Shown: positions 22,781 through 35,804, numbered from the stretch's first letter. The stretch: DNA of 64,000 nt from Silene conica (GCA_029255685.2 CM055317.2:19662501-19726500), one strand, 5' to 3'. Translations and numbers: made by a program. Notes: generated from the sequence alone by a model not told the origin.

Positions 22781-23515
22781 TAATTTTGCTTCGAGATTTT
22801 GTTTCAAATAACCGTAATCTAATCATGTGCAAAGTCGCACGTCAGTTGACTTGCACATCTTGGAGTTTCTTCAGTTCCACTCGAGCGCCTGTAGACGAGA
22901 CTCTTGCCCTGGTTGCCCAGTTTTGTGAGTACAAGTTGCTGAGCCAAGTCCAAAGCACAGAAAAAATGTCTAACTGCGCAAGTGCAACTGTCATGATCCG
23001 CCTTTACACAATCCATCTATATATGTTAGCAACTTAGCTCCTTAGTTCGACTTATTTTCTCTGTAAAGTCCGTGCATTAATTACTCCACGTATGTAAAGC
23101 CAATACGAGGTAGGTGGAATGACATCTAATTTATTTAGTTTATGCCGTAGTTAGGCTTTTGATTACCGTCATCTTTTTGTAGAAAGGTAGAATTAGCTTC
23201 AAGAAAAAGCTAGACATACATATGCCTCGTTCCATGTAAAAATGTGTAAATGTACAGGCATCTGCATCTGTAGCTTTGATTACCCATGGAAACTGAAATC
23301 AATTTCTTTTACGAGACTACCTCTAGTTGCTCGTTTCATTTCCTAAGACCGGAAGTGTTTTCCATGTGATCAGCATCTAGTGAACATCATCGACGTCATT
23401 TTTTTATAGAATTGAGAAGTCTGTGTTCGTTCTGATTCGCAAGCGTGTACTTTTGGCTCCTAATGCAACATTAAATAAACGTGACTGGAGTGAAAAATAT
23501 TTTTTCCCCGGATAA
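22781..23515 (+). other. Probable 3' UTR of SPOC gene and convergent gene spacer
   Basis: AT-rich DNA with no gene-like ORF follows the TAG. The UTR end is not determinable. The neighbouring KxDL gene runs towards it from the right, so the two transcripts converge in 22.8-24.2 kb. Confidence 0.4.
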
Positions 23516-24183
23516 ATATTAATACATGGTGGAATCTCTGACATCCTGAGGTCGAAGATTCAACACTCTTGGAAACCGAAAAACTGAACCTCTCACTGTC
23601 CTGCAGTTCCCACTCTGCTCAACCAGACAACCACTCACTTGAACAAAAGAACAAACCATTACAGAACCAGTAGCAGACCAGGTTTGTAGATCTTGTAGAG
23701 TTCCAATGACCAACTCAATCAAACTTCATCTTTTGGTACTTAATTTATTCAGGCCACAGATGAAGAAGCTAACAAAAAAGTTTTGACGAAACCAACATTG
23801 GAAAATCGCCCACGACCTTTCTCCCCCAAATTTCTCGCAGTGAGACTCGAACTGGTTGAAAACAACAAACTTCCTCGAAGCCGAAACTAACACCCATCAC
23901 TTAATAAGAAGCAGAAACTCAAACGGAGTTGTAATAAAAAGGGCAAGACGGTGATTGTGGTAATTTACTGGGAGTTTTGAGCATGCTTCAATGAGAAAAT
24001 ACCAAATCTGCTCCGGTATGGCTTCGAAAGTGTTAGCTGCACAAATATCACAACAAAGGATAACTACATAATACATTAGCAGAGTCTCAAACTCACTTAT
24101 CACCACCTAAACACCGAATCCTCTGCTGTCTTAAAGTCAATAAATTGGATATGTAGAGGTTGTTGATTAGTAATGTGATAAAA

Positions 24184-24582
24184 CTAGGATGAATTTTGTT
24201 GATTACAATCGTTGATAATAGACACCTCAAGGTCAGGTCTTGTATCAAGCACTTCTGAGGATTCATCTGGGAAAGCATCAGGATAAGTAGCCGAAATCTT
24301 GGCTTTCATGCTCCTCAACTTGAGAAATATATGATCAAGGTCCGTCTTCATCGCTTTCAAGAGACGGGTATTTTTTGTGAAGTCGGACATGACATCTGTG
24401 AAGCAATTTTCCGAATGTTCATTGAAATGAGATAACACTGCATTGCTGTCCTGCAACCTTCCCAAAATAAGGTGTTGTGTTTGCTTGAGAGACTCGATAG
24501 CCTCTTCGTTGACAAGAGACTTTACTTCTTTAGAAACTTCATTGGAAGCAGCCCTTATTGCATCCTTATGTGCATCTCCCAT
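24184..24582 (-). CDS. KxDL-motif protein (BORC/BLOC-1-related subunit family)
   Basis: The protein has 132 residues, starting at the ATG at 24582 just inside an exon whose acceptor (CCTTATAG) lies about 17 bases upstream. The central region (LQDSNAVLSHFNEHSENCF ... LKAMKTDLDHIFLKLRSMK) is the conserved KxDL domain, with the diagnostic K-T-D-L. In animals KxDL proteins belong to the BORC/BLOC-1-related complexes that position lysosomes and endosomes; the plant role is inferred from family membership. The helical pattern fits a coiled-coil subunit. The open frame extends 17 residues upstream, but those come from intron sequence, so the internal methionine is the better start. The length suits the family. 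Confidence 0.85.
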   Translation of the reverse strand: MGDAHKDAIRAASNEVSKEVKSLVNEEAIESLKQTQHLILGRLQDSNAVLSHFNEHSENCFTDVMSDFTKNTRLLKAMKTDLDHIFLKLRSMKAKISATYPDAFPDESSEVLDTRPDLEVSIINDCNQQNSS

Positions 24583-24599
24583 CTTAGAGTTCCAACCTA

Positions 24600-25310
24600 T
24601 AAGGAACGGCAAACACAGAGTTAACTCATTCAAATTACATCATGCTGCAATGCTAAACTTCTATGAGCTCAATGACACCCATTTACCCCCTTGTTTGGAG
24701 AGAAAACGGATTTGGAGCGAAACGAAGGCAAGAGAAAGTGAAGGGATTTGAAATTCCATATCAAAATACATTGCAATCCCATTATCCCAAATTTCATGTA
24801 CTTCCTCCGTAGCCCGTCCGTTCATTTGTTTACCTATTTAATTTTAGGGTGTCTTTCTATATTGGGAAGGTTTCTTATGAGTAATTTGATCATCTAGGAC
24901 TATTATCATCCACTCATCATCCTTTTAACCACAATCACAATTAGTCCCTTCTCTTTGTGCCAAAGGAAGAAAAACAAATAACCGAAACGGAGAGCGTATA
25001 CTAGTGTTCGCATAAAAAAGGCAAGATTTGCAACTCATAATCAACACATGCACAATATAGATAACACATTTAACAATTTATAGAAAAGAATAAAATAAAG
25101 AATTTAAATAAATAAAACCCAAATTTATTAAAGCTCCAGCAATCAATAATCAGATTCATCATTAACCAACTAAATTATGAATCAGAATAGCTGATTTATG
25201 TATGTAGAACTTACTAGGAAACCGATCGGGAGACTTTGAAGATCGTAATCGGGTGTTTTGTGAGACAATTAGGTTGCGAATCTACGCACAGCGTGTGAAG
25301 AACGTGGATG
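24600..25310 (-). other. 5' UTR exon and intron of the KxDL gene
   Basis: A consensus donor (GTAAGT, minus strand) lies at 25214-25209, so a non-coding first exon would end at 25215. The intron then runs to the acceptor near 24600. The exon start around 25310 is a guess. The intron has patches resembling dispersed plant repeats (for example near 24800). Confidence 0.5.
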
Positions 25311-25524
25311 TAATACGATGATCGTTGTGTCCTAACAATTTAAAGTGCAGATATCGTGTCGCTGACCGACTAGAACATAACTCAGTTACATTAGAGGTGG
25401 CAATCGGATTGTTTGGGTCTGATTTGGTCACGTTTGGGTTTCTGATTATGCCAGGGCTGGATTTTGGTTGCTTACGTGTTAGGTTAGTCTAGTCAACTCT
25501 TAGCTGAGTTTGGGTCTATCGCGC

Positions 25525-26030
25525 TTTGTTTGGATAGGGGGATTTGGAGGAAAAGGGAGGAAAGAGAAAGGGAGGGATTACGTTTCCTTTGTTTGGATAC
25601 AATATTTAGAGGGAGGGAAATGAGGGGAAAGAAATGGAAGGATGCATTTTTTCTCCTTTAGACCAAATGAATTTCTTTCCTTGGGAGGCAGGATTTGAAA
25701 GGAAAACTCATCATACTCTCATTTAAATTATGAAAACATAATTTTGCCCTTATTAAAAAATGTAACACACTCACAATTGAGAACAATTATGTTGGATATT
25801 TTTAACAATATACGATCACCAGCATATTTTTACCTTATCATATTTCATAGCATCCTCCATTCAATATATCATGTCCCTCTTTCCTCCCTTTCATTTCCCT
25901 CTCAACAATTTCATTATCCAAACAACCACATTTTCTCTCCCCTCACCTCCCTTTCCCTTCCTTCCCCTCACCTCCCTTTCCTTCCCCTCCCTTTCCCTCT
26001 TAAAATTGTATCCAAACACACCTTCAGGGT
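25525..26030. mobile_element. Purine-rich/pyrimidine-rich foldback MITE (GTTTGGATA ends)
   Basis: The left half is G/A-rich (TTTGTTTGGATA, GGAGGGAAATGAGGGGAAAG) and the right half is its C/T-rich reverse complement (CCCTCACCTCCCTTTCCTTC, ATTGTATCCAAACACACC). The ends are GTTTGGATAC and GTATCCAAAC. This is a common plant MITE form; the exact borders are not fixed. Confidence 0.6.
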
Positions 26031-26301
26031 TGGGTTATTATCACCCTCATTTATAGGTTTGGTTATAGTAAGTCGAATAATTATGATGATTTGTTGGGTT
26101 TGTTGGGTTTTACTCGTCTAACTCACCAATTTATTATTCCATTGATTATCCTATAGTTTTACTAGTTTTGAGTTGAGTTATCACCATTATTTTAATACCC
26201 ACCCGGTTAAGAAGTTATTCACTGACATTTGACCTTGTAGGATCCCTAGTAAGAGATGAAAGAGGGAATTTGTTTTACGTTCTGAACTAGATTCGAACTG
26301 A

Positions 26302-26398
26302 GTACTCGACCTAGTAAGGGTCACTCGGCCGAGTAGCCGTAGTACTCGGACGAGTGCAGCTTACTCAGTTGAGTATGCCACGTACTCGACTGAGTACC
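26302..26398. repeat. Five ACTCGNNCGAGT palindromic units
   Basis: Units near 26302, 26322, 26342, 26361 and 26382, about 20 bases apart, each a variant of TACTCGACTGAGTA. They sit in otherwise AT-rich DNA. Confidence 0.8.
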
Positions 26399-26409
26399 TT
26401 CGTGAGGGT

Positions 26410-29330
26410 GTTATAATGTATGCGAGAGTTACAACTTAAATCATATTTCATAAAATCGTTTCTCTTTCTTTAAAAACATAACTTCGTCTCTCTCCATATT
26501 CCTCCTTCTCTCACCAACTATTAGGACCCCACCAAGCCCCTTGCTCCAGAATGAGCATACGTTAGACACAGATTCATTGAGTCGGATCTCCCTAGTTGTT
26601 AAAGTACAGATGTCCTTGTGGTAAGTTTGTGATATGTGTCATCAATAAGTTTGATTCTACTAGTATAGTAATAAGGCATAATCATTGATGTAGGTGATGA
26701 TGTGAATGTTTGCTATGTGTAGATGTGGGGTTGATAATACTATGGATATGCGAGGTAAGGTTTCGTTACTCAGATTCGGGTTAAGAGTAAACTTGGTAAA
26801 CCGGTCAACTAGATCGGGTTCGGGTTGTTCGAGTTTGCAACAATTTGAGTTGGGTTGTGTTATTTCGTGTTCGATTTCGGGTGAAGTAATTTGAGGATAA
26901 CAATCAACAATTCAATATGTGATAATGAACATTTGGATCAGTTTGAATATGGTCAAGTCAACTCTAGTTTTGAGTCAGATTAAGGTCCTCAATTCGGGTT
27001 TTGGTCGAGTTATTTGGCTAGGTCTAATTATCGGTAATCTTGGGTCGGGTTAGGTTCAGTTTCAAGTAGGTCTTAATTGGGTTTTGTTTGGTTACATGTC
27101 AATATGTCATCATTGCATTAGGCCAATATGGTTCATAACATTTTCAGATTTCAACAGGTCGGGTTAATTTTGATTCACAATATATTTTTCAATTGTTCAG
27201 ATTCTATCAAATCGAGTTTACTCGAGATCGAATTGAAATATTAATAACTCGGGTGATGCTCTATCCATTCATCCTCACATCCTTTATGATACTTTTAGGT
27301 ATTTCTTTTCTAACAAAATGAAATTTATTTTTGTACATATTTTATTCATTGGAGTACTTTTTATGTGACAACTTTCATTTACATACCCTTGGTTAAAATT
27401 AACACTAAACCTAATTTTCTCTAACGGCTAGTTGTACAACCTCTTTGATTAATCATTTTATTTCAATTTACAACAATAATTTGAATGAAAAACAGATGTT
27501 TAATTTGTTAATTGCATATTTATTAATCAAATTAATATTTTTAAAATTTTGTTGTTTAATTTAGGATTAACTCTTGTCAAAGATCAATTGTTATAGGGAT
27601 TTGTTGTTGGTGCACTTGGTGGTGGTGAACAACGGCACTGAAATGGGCGGGCAACATGGTTGGCGGGGTAGTGTGCCGTAGTGGAAAGGTGGTTGCAACA
27701 AATTTTTTGGGGTGAGTTCATTGGCCATGGGCAACAGATTGTATGCCGAAGATGACGTCAGAGTGGTGGTACTCTGGTAAAGGTGTGTGGTTAAGGGTGG
27801 GGTGGGGGTGGGTTGGTGGCGTACTACGGAGTATACATGAACACAAATTTTCATTTGTGACGGCGGATATTTCGTCCGGACTTGTGACAGGTCAAATAAA
27901 ACCCAAATGGGAGACAAAGACGAATCATTTGAGACTCCCCATACATTCTACTTTTTGTCTTATTTATTTGTATAAGGATTACTTAACTCATCAAAGCTTG
28001 CGTCACAAGTCAGACCTATTAATACATGAATTGTTCATGGCTTTTTATTGCCTTTTTCTTTGAGCAGTACATTGAGAGATAAAAGAGGGGCAGGAGTGAG
28101 GGTAAAATCGTAAAATGTGTATTACGAAAATAAATAAAAAAGAATTACTTTAGATGTAGTATAATAATATGAAAACCGTCCTACTATAATTCTTTTACTA
28201 TAAAAGGAATATCATTTAAAGTGTTTTGATTGGCTATTGATTTTTAGGGATTAAAAGAAATAAAGTAATCTCACATTCCCACTTTCATTTCTAATAAATT
28301 AACTACTCTCTTTCCTCCCCACCTTCTTTCCTCTAATTAATTACCTTCTCTCTTCTTTACTTATACTCTAATATTCTAAATCTAATTATTCCAATTCTAT
28401 TATTTCATTCTTTTATTAAATAAATGATTGATTCATTATTTTATTAAATCAACAATTCCAAATTCATATAAAACATAAAACTTTCAAAATCTTTGTAAGC
28501 ATAGAAAATATAAATCAAAATTTCGTTGGCTTAGCAAAAACGATCATATTTACCAAAGTAAAAAATTACCTCTCAAGATCAAAATGTATAGTATTATAAT
28601 CATTCAAACTTTCATTTATGCCGAAAATAATTAAAATTAAATCAATCTCCATTCAATTTGACGGGTTCATATTAAAAAAAATCATATCTTTAAAGAAATT
28701 ATATACGCTTTTGATGATACATGTTTACATATTTACTTGGACTATGTGAATTATTGCTAACTCGGTAAGATCTAAAAATAGAAAAAGAAAAAAGAAAAAA
28801 GAAAAAAAAGAACTTATTGCATTTATTTATATGTTTTTAAAAGTTAGTTAAATAAAAAATTAACCATACGAATATAAACAAATTAAGAAAAACTTGAAAA
28901 ATCGACCAAACTTGCAGGAAATCATCGTGACCCAAAAATCAGAAACAACACTCCATAAGTATTGGAGTATTAATCTTCACTATAAAATTTCATGGTAACA
29001 AACAATTGAGTCGGGATTTAATTGGAAACGAAGTTAATGATAAGATCATAAAACAAACCATATTTTGAAAATAATGAGATTAACGAGTTGCAGATTTGTG
29101 GACATGAATAAAGGGATATGCATAGATGAAGGTGACTATATAGGAGGTGATATTAGTAGAGACGATGAATAGTGATATAATTTAGGGTTAGAACATATAG
29201 ATGAAATGAGAATATTAGAAGGAATAGAAAAATGATGGTGACTGGTGAGACACCGAGGCATATGAATTTATCCGTAAAAATGTGGTAGGGGTAATCTGTT
29301 AATTATTTTATTTAATTATATCGTATAATG
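26410..29330. other. Gene-free AT-rich stretch
   Basis: No supported gene. 26.75-27.25 kb is rich in degenerate GGGTTCGGGTT/GGTCGGGTT words. 27.60-27.95 kb has G-rich DNA with TTTGTGACGG and CGGACTTGTGAC, like the ends of a common plant MITE, but no matching partner end was found. An A-rich GAAAAA tract lies near 28.78 kb. Confidence 0.5.
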
Positions 29331-29338
29331 AACGGTAT

Positions 29339-29450
29339 GGATTCACATGAGTTTCATTGGTAAGTGAAAAGCAAATAATGCATGAGATTTACTTGGATTC
29401 ACATGAGTTTGATTGGTAAGTGAAAAGCAAATAATGCATGAGATTTACTT
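29339..29450. repeat. 56-bp tandem duplication
   Basis: 29339-29394 and 29395-29450 are identical except for one base (GTTTCATTGG versus GTTTGATTGG). Recent. Confidence 0.95.
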
Positions 29451-29814
29451 CAAAACTTACCAAAAAAGACGTTTTATGGGAGACCCGTAAAATTTGGGCT
29501 CATTTTATTTTAATATGGTTGTTTACTGTTTACGATAGATGTATTGATTTTGGTGTTCACACCAATTTTAATGGACTTTATGAACGTATTTTTGGCATAA
29601 TAACAGTTTATCTTTATAAGTTATTAAACTTCACGATAATATCATTTAATGTCATTCCTTCCATTTTTACTGTATATCAAATGTTGTTTAATACTATTAT
29701 TAAAATTTATGTGGAACTTACTTTTCATTCTTTATATGAATTTAGTTAGGTGATTGAATATTCAATTGCCCGAAATTATATTCGGACATGTTTAATATAT
29801 AACAATACAGTAAC

Positions 29815-29950
29815 TTTTACATGAGACCGTCTCACACATAAAACGATCTCTTTATATAAAGACAAAACTCATTTATTAGTATTAAATGAGTAAACTTATA
29901 ATAAAAGTGGACTGTCTCATGGTGTGAGACCGTCTTATAGAATTTAGTAT
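29815..29950. mobile_element. Small MITE with GAGACCGTCTCACAC ends
   Basis: The left end ATGAGACCGTCTCACAC and the right end GTGTGAGACCGTCTTAT are near-inverted copies, 135 bases in all. The element could fold into one hairpin. Confidence 0.55.
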
Positions 29951-29998
29951 AACAATAATATTACTCTACTAATATATTAAACTTCAGGATTTTAAAAA

Positions 29999-30033
29999 CT
30001 AACCCGTGCATTATTTGCACGGGTTAAAACTAG
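29999..30033 (+). mobile_element. Helitron 3' end
   Basis: A hairpin ACCCGTGCATTATTTGCACG GGT is followed by TAAAACTAG and then T. This fits the Helitron 3' rule: GC hairpin, short spacer, CTRR, insertion before T. The 5' end was not located. Confidence 0.6.
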
Positions 30034-30039
30034 TTGGTA

Positions 30040-33000
30040 AGAAAGCAAACGCCCGACATCATATTGACTTTCTATAAAACAAGAATTTCAATAAATAAGC
30101 AAGTGAATGTAAAACTAGAAAAAAGATTAATTGATTTTATTACCAAATTTAGCTACTAAAATTTGGTGTTTGAGGAGCAACTTCTCCATTTTACATGTAG
30201 GGAGTACATAGTTATCGTGTACATGTATAATTGAAAGGTGAGGATTCGATATTGATCTTTGATGATCTTGTAATCGAGTTAAGATCGAGATAAAGTTTAA
30301 TTTAAGTATTTTGAAAATAAATACGAAATTTAATGGGAGTCGAAGGAATTACTTAAATAAATCTACAAATGTGTTATAGAGACAATCATAATTGATTTTA
30401 GATGAACTTGTAATTGACTTTAATTAAATTCGCAATTGCTAAGTTTCGCACACTCTTTTAATAAATTTCACATAAGTGGTTTGCAAACATGCTTACTCAA
30501 AAGTTTACCTAATATACACCAACAATAACGATTGCGAATTTTTTCGTCATTTAAAAGAAAAGAGCAAAAAAATAGAAATGGGAGTTAAAGAACAAGAGCT
30601 CTAACAAATGGAAAAATACTTCTATGGCATATAGGAAAGCCACATCTCTCTTTTAAGTTTCAATGACATGCACATTACCTAAAAAAATGCCACTAACAAC
30701 GATTGACAAAAGACAAAAGGATAGGTATATTATAAACCCATATCTCTTGTAATATCTTGTTTGTTACTCCTCCTCTTCTTCTTTTTACAAACTTTCAAAC
30801 AAACTATTTACACTTTTCTCCTCCACTTCCCTTACATTTTACACTTTTACTAATTCTATGCCCTTTTTTCTCTTTTCATTTCCCTTTTTTTCTTCTCTAT
30901 GTTAAACTAAATGGAAAAAAAAACATTTACACGTGTCAAACACCCATACAACATAGTTTGGACAAAACGACAGAAGGAGGAAATAGGAGACATTGGCATG
31001 GGAATATGATGGCAATTAACAAGGCAGGCATCATAATTCATAAATGGTGTGAATGCATGTTTTGACAATATCATATGTCTTTTGCAGCGCCATTGCCGGA
31101 TCTTGGTTGCCTTAGCATCTCTATTAGTGTCTCTGCCTGTCCCACAACATTTTATTCAACACCCATCATCAATTATAATTTATTATGTCCAAAAAAACAT
31201 AAATCTATTAATTACAGTCCATATTCGAATATGATCACACAAACTTAAATACCATCATTGTACGTCATAAAACGTGTCTACAACACCAATCTTATCAAAC
31301 AACAATTCTACACGATATCAAACTAAGATGAGTCAAGTCGGGCCACACGGCCAACACGAGGAGAGAGTGAGCTTGTTCACTTCACAAAATCAAAGGACAT
31401 TTCATTGATTGTGAAGAGACAATCCATCTTTAATAGTTGAATTATGAACGATTAAACAAGACTATATTTTGAAATTTTAAATCAATTTGATTATGACTTG
31501 TCTCCACTCAAAAGTGAACAACGGATTGATACACCAAGGATAAAATTCAAAGTAATATTCCTTATCAAATAGGCATCTTGTGTTAATTGGTCTAATTTGG
31601 CTTTAAGGTAATTATATTAAACAAAATAACTTGGTCAAGAACATTTTAAAAAGAGGGTTAAATAAAGTGTGTTAATGATATATAGGAATATAATAAGTGC
31701 AGTCTTGAAAAAAGTAGGTGAAACACAATGTGGATAAGAGATGGTTAATAAAGCCTATGATTTGGGTGTGTTCCCCCAACATTATTGTGGAACACGTGAG
31801 TGAAGGTAATTCATTCTACAAACTACAAACTGTCGGTAAATCATATACACCACTCACAGGTCGGTAATGACTACTCATTTCCATTTATGAGTTACCAACA
31901 AAATCAGGACTAAAATCAGGACATTTTCAAATTTTCTGTTAAAAAGACCTAAATTACAGTTAAATGTTGCATATGGCGGTTACTTCTTTACATTGTTATC
32001 ATGAAATGAAGTCTAAATTAGTTCTATTTAAGCATTAATTTTTAAACTATAATCGTTCTACCTTAAGGACCACCGATTCAAGAATCACCACTTGATGAAG
32101 ACGCTTCCCTTTGACAGTGCGATGGTGTTATGCAACAAATTAACAGCGAGTTCATTATCTTTCTTTGTACCTTGTACACCCCAAACTCGGATTAAGAGGT
32201 GGTATTCTACAAGACACTGTCAAGCATAAGAGCTTAGCTACTGTAACCAGATATACACGGCCCGACGGCCATATAATCATTCTTATGTTCTCTCACACAG
32301 GATTGTTACCCCTACCTCTGTCCCACCCACGCTTTAGTCACCACATTCCTCACTCCAACAATCAGTGTCTCAATTCAGTCCCAAGTCCCAACATGATAGC
32401 CCACCCAACCCCGCCCTGCTTGGACCTTCAACACTGAAAAGCCGTACAATATACTGTGTCCAATTTTCTCAATCCTAATCATATCAGCCCAACCCATTCT
32501 GTATAATACCATCATAAGTTAAACTAATGGAGGTGATGTAATGGTGTTGCACAGGTCCAAGGAGGTGAGTCAGTGGTTCTAGTGGTCTGCAATAATGGCG
32601 GTGAAAGCATGACATTAAATTGCAATATGAATCACTATCACAATGACTGTCGTGAATAGGAACGCATATCGCGGGTTGTTCTACAGTTGGCCATATAAGT
32701 CACTTTGATGCATTATCAATCAAGTATCGCTAAATATTGAAAATCATTTACGTACAAAGGTCACATAACGTATTAAGGTTAATACCACGGTGAAAGGCGG
32801 CCAGCCGGAAGGTAGGAGATAGAAAATGAAAAGGGATGGAAGACGTAAGACTTAGGAGGAATTAGTTGATGATTTGATACAAAAGAATAGTCTAGTAGAA
32901 TATGTGAAAAGAAAAGGAAGATGGAACTCAACCGACAGAAGTCGAGTTTGTGCTTGCAACTTATGTCTGCAAAGGATTCTAAAATGTATAAAACGATATC

Positions 33001-34290
33001 CTTGCTTATTATAGGTGATTAGGTGAGGAATAGATAGCAAAACACAATGAGGAAATAGGAAAGGAACCCCACAATATGTTCAATGACGACAATGGTGAAC
33101 CACTCTTAGCTCCTGGTCAATTTTCCATTACTCAGTTTTCAAATCACTGACTATCCTTGTCATTCCACTTATATTATTACGTTTACCAATTCTTCCCTCT
33201 CTTTCTTTCTTCATTCATCAAACATTTTCAAAATATCTTCCTCTTTATTCATTAAATACTCACTAAATTGTTCTACTTGACAATCCAATCTTTGAATCAT
33301 TTTAAATATCATTATTCATTACCCATGGGACTGAGTAAACATTTTAGAGGGTAAACCGTAACCGTATTTTTACCGTCTTTTGAGGTGATATCAAAAACCA
33401 AGATTTAATACTATGATAGCCACAGTAATACACACGAGAAAAAGTAAATCAACTATCTAGAATAATGTTAAAATTAATTATGAAGATTATAGAAAAAAAC
33501 AGTCTAACTGAAAAAAACGACTAGCGACAACAATTGATCTACCTAACATTCTAACAAAGACGTTGGAATTCAACTATTCAAACTTCTGATGAAAGTTCAA
33601 ACTTGAGAGTTCAGACCCAGCAAATCTACAGCCTGATTAATCACTGATCTCCTCCTCTTACTTGTCGATTTTGGCTTTATTATTCCCTTAATAATTATTC
33701 CCGACCCAAGTGACTCTTAATATGAGTACATACTAGAGTATTTCATAATATTTGCTGATTATAGTATATTAGATATTGAGTTTACGTGAGGAAAATATAC
33801 GCGTATACCGAGCAGAAGAAGTACTCCTCAATTAATCAAAACCTATTCATATGAATTAATATGATTGTTGACCTTTTCTAAAAGTACACCAAACAATTTC
33901 AATGTCAAGCCAAATAAATCACTAAATTAAGATACCAGCTGATACAGTACATGATATCATACCTATATACAAAATCATTAATCACGATTGCGACCACTTG
34001 CGAAATTTTAAATTCAATCGTTTTTGTCGTGATTAGCAACTCCATTAAGGTTGCATTATTTCTTTGCTCATTTGTGTTTATGTTATCATAATCGAATATC
34101 CAACACAAAATTCGATCAAATTCAGCTCTTTCTAATACTATATTGAAGCAATTTTAATCATGTTTTAATTCATTAACTAATTGAGTCATAGATATAAGCA
34201 TCATTTCATGATTAAATCACGGTTTTTCGATTATTGACTCTTTGTTCTAGTCATTTGTTTACCAAATGGGACAAAATGCACAAGAACAAT
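30040..34290. other. Gene-free stretch upstream (left) of the ARM gene
   Basis: AT-rich, no convincing coding region. A moderately GC-richer segment at 32.16-32.45 kb has a 90-residue ORF with no recognisable domain. If the ARM gene has a second exon, it should lie here on the minus strand, but no matching sequence was found. Confidence 0.5.
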
Positions 34291-34293
34291 CCA

Positions 34294-35346
34294 TCAATTT
34301 GCACAAGTAAACACAAAATGAAATACGTAAATAAATGATTGAATCAAACGGAAACTAACCTTCTTCTTGGCACGAGAAGTACCAGACTGAGACAACGCAA
34401 TCAACGGCGGAATAGCACCCTCACGCGCCACCATAGTCCGATAAACAGCACTCTCTTCACACAACACCAACAAAATAGCCGCCGCAATCTCCTTCTGTCG
34501 ATGTGAACCAACCTCAACAAGCTCAACTAACACTGGCACCCCACCTTCCTCAACAACCGCTACCTTCGCTACCGTCACGCCCACCAACAAACTCAACACA
34601 TACGCCGCTTTATCCACCATTGCAGACCCTATATCCGCCATCAATTCAATCAACGGTTTCATTATCCCCGCCTCAATGGCCCGAATTTTATTCTCCTTGA
34701 CCGAACACAACGCGTACAGCGCTGTTGACGCGTCCTTCTTCCCTCTGATTCCTCCACAGGAAAGTAAATCAATTAACGGCGGAATTGCGCCTGATTTACC
34801 GATAAGTATCTTGTTCTCGTCGAGGTGGGACAATCTCAGTATCGCACAAGCCGAATTCTCCTTAGCTGTCGAAGTGCCGGTTTTTAAAACCCGAACCAAC
34901 GGCTTGACCGCTCCGAGTAACACTATATGATCTTTATTTTCCTCACAAAGAGATAAATTGAGTATCGCTGTGACGCCGTACTCTTGCAACAGCGGGTCGG
35001 ATGAGGATAAGGTGGTGATAAGCGGTTTAATAGCGCCGGCTCGAGCGAGTTTAAGCCGGTTTTCAGGTTTATTCTTGGCTAATAGCCGGATTTGTAAGGC
35101 GGATTGCTTCTGGTCATCGAGAGAACCGGTGATGAGCTGAGAGATAAGGTCCGGGATGAGATCATCGGCGGCGGCGCAGGATAGCCAGAGATTACGGCTT
35201 TCAGCGGAAGCGGAAGTGAACTCGCCGGAGATGTCACTGTTACATTCGCTAAAAGCGGAAGACGAGGTGTTGGAAAGGGATAAGGAGTTGGAGAAGTTGT
35301 GGCCGAGGTAAGTGAAATTATTGGATGAAATATTATCGGTTTCCAT
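34294..35346 (-). CDS. Armadillo-repeat protein (ARM-only, PUB/SPL11-like repeat type)
   Basis: From the ATG at 35346 the frame gives 350 residues. After a serine/asparagine-rich N-terminus (about 60 residues), roughly six armadillo repeats follow. Their cores are of the type AGAIKPLITTLSSSDPLLQE, GAVKPLVRVLKTG, GAIPPLIDLLSCGG and GGVPVLVELVEVG. They match the plant ARM family related to the repeats of U-box E3 ligases but lack the U-box. Such proteins bind partner proteins; the specific role is unknown. The last about 20 residues look unlike the family: after ...SGTSRAKKK the DNA reads GTTAGT, a plausible splice donor at about 34361, so the true C-terminus is probably in an unseen exon. No frameshift or stop in the body. 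Confidence 0.85.
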   Translation of the reverse strand: METDNISSNNFTYLGHNFSNSLSLSNTSSSAFSECNSDISGEFTSASAESRNLWLSCAAADDLIPDLISQLITGSLDDQKQSALQIRLLAKNKPENRLKLARAGAIKPLITTLSSSDPLLQEYGVTAILNLSLCEENKDHIVLLGAVKPLVRVLKTGTSTAKENSACAILRLSHLDENKILIGKSGAIPPLIDLLSCGGIRGKKDASTALYALCSVKENKIRAIEAGIMKPLIELMADIGSAMVDKAAYVLSLLVGVTVAKVAVVEEGGVPVLVELVEVGSHRQKEIAAAILLVLCEESAVYRTMVAREGAIPPLIALSQSGTSRAKKKVSFRLIQSFIYVFHFVFTCAN

Positions 35347-35520
35347 TGGTAGAGATGGTGGGATTGAAGCAAGGTCTGTTAGACCAATTTGTATAAGCTG
35401 GTTATTGGAAATGAGGTGATTATGTTGATTATGTTGGAAGGAAGTTATTGGAGAGAAGGGGATGAGGGGAAGAGAACCTGGACAGAGTTGTGAAGGGGAA
35501 AGGGGTCGGGGGAATTATTA
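35347..35520 (-). promoter_or_regulatory. 5' leader and promoter side of the ARM gene
   Basis: Pyrimidine-rich on the coding strand and lacking upstream ATGs in frame just before the start codon. No clear TATA box. Confidence 0.35.
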
Positions 35521-35804
35521 GTACGGCTACTACTTACTTACTACTAGTTGGCGTGGTATTCAGTATTCACTGGTAGGTGGGTGGATCTTCACCTCTTATA
35601 GTACCCTCTAGGGACTCTTTTGTTTAATCTTAGTCTAACGTTTTTTGGGTATGGGCTATGATGCTTTCTTTGTTTTAAGAATGGATGGATCAACTCATTT
35701 ACCGGTCCTTTGGTCAAGGATCTGGATAAAGTAGGTTATATTGGATTTGGTTTGTGTTGGATTAATCATAACTTTTGATTGGTTACTCCTCATTTTATCT
35801 AATA

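Noticed and set aside
26750-27250. Interstitial telomere-like GGGTT repeats
   Set aside because: Words are irregular GGGTTCGGGTT variants, not a phased TTTAGGG array.
27591-27917. 108-codon minus-strand ORF
   Set aside because: Pro/Thr-rich translation of G-rich repeat-like DNA; no domain.
29438-29749. 103-codon ORF
   Set aside because: AT-rich, Phe/Tyr/Ile composition, starts in a tandem duplication; no homology recognised.
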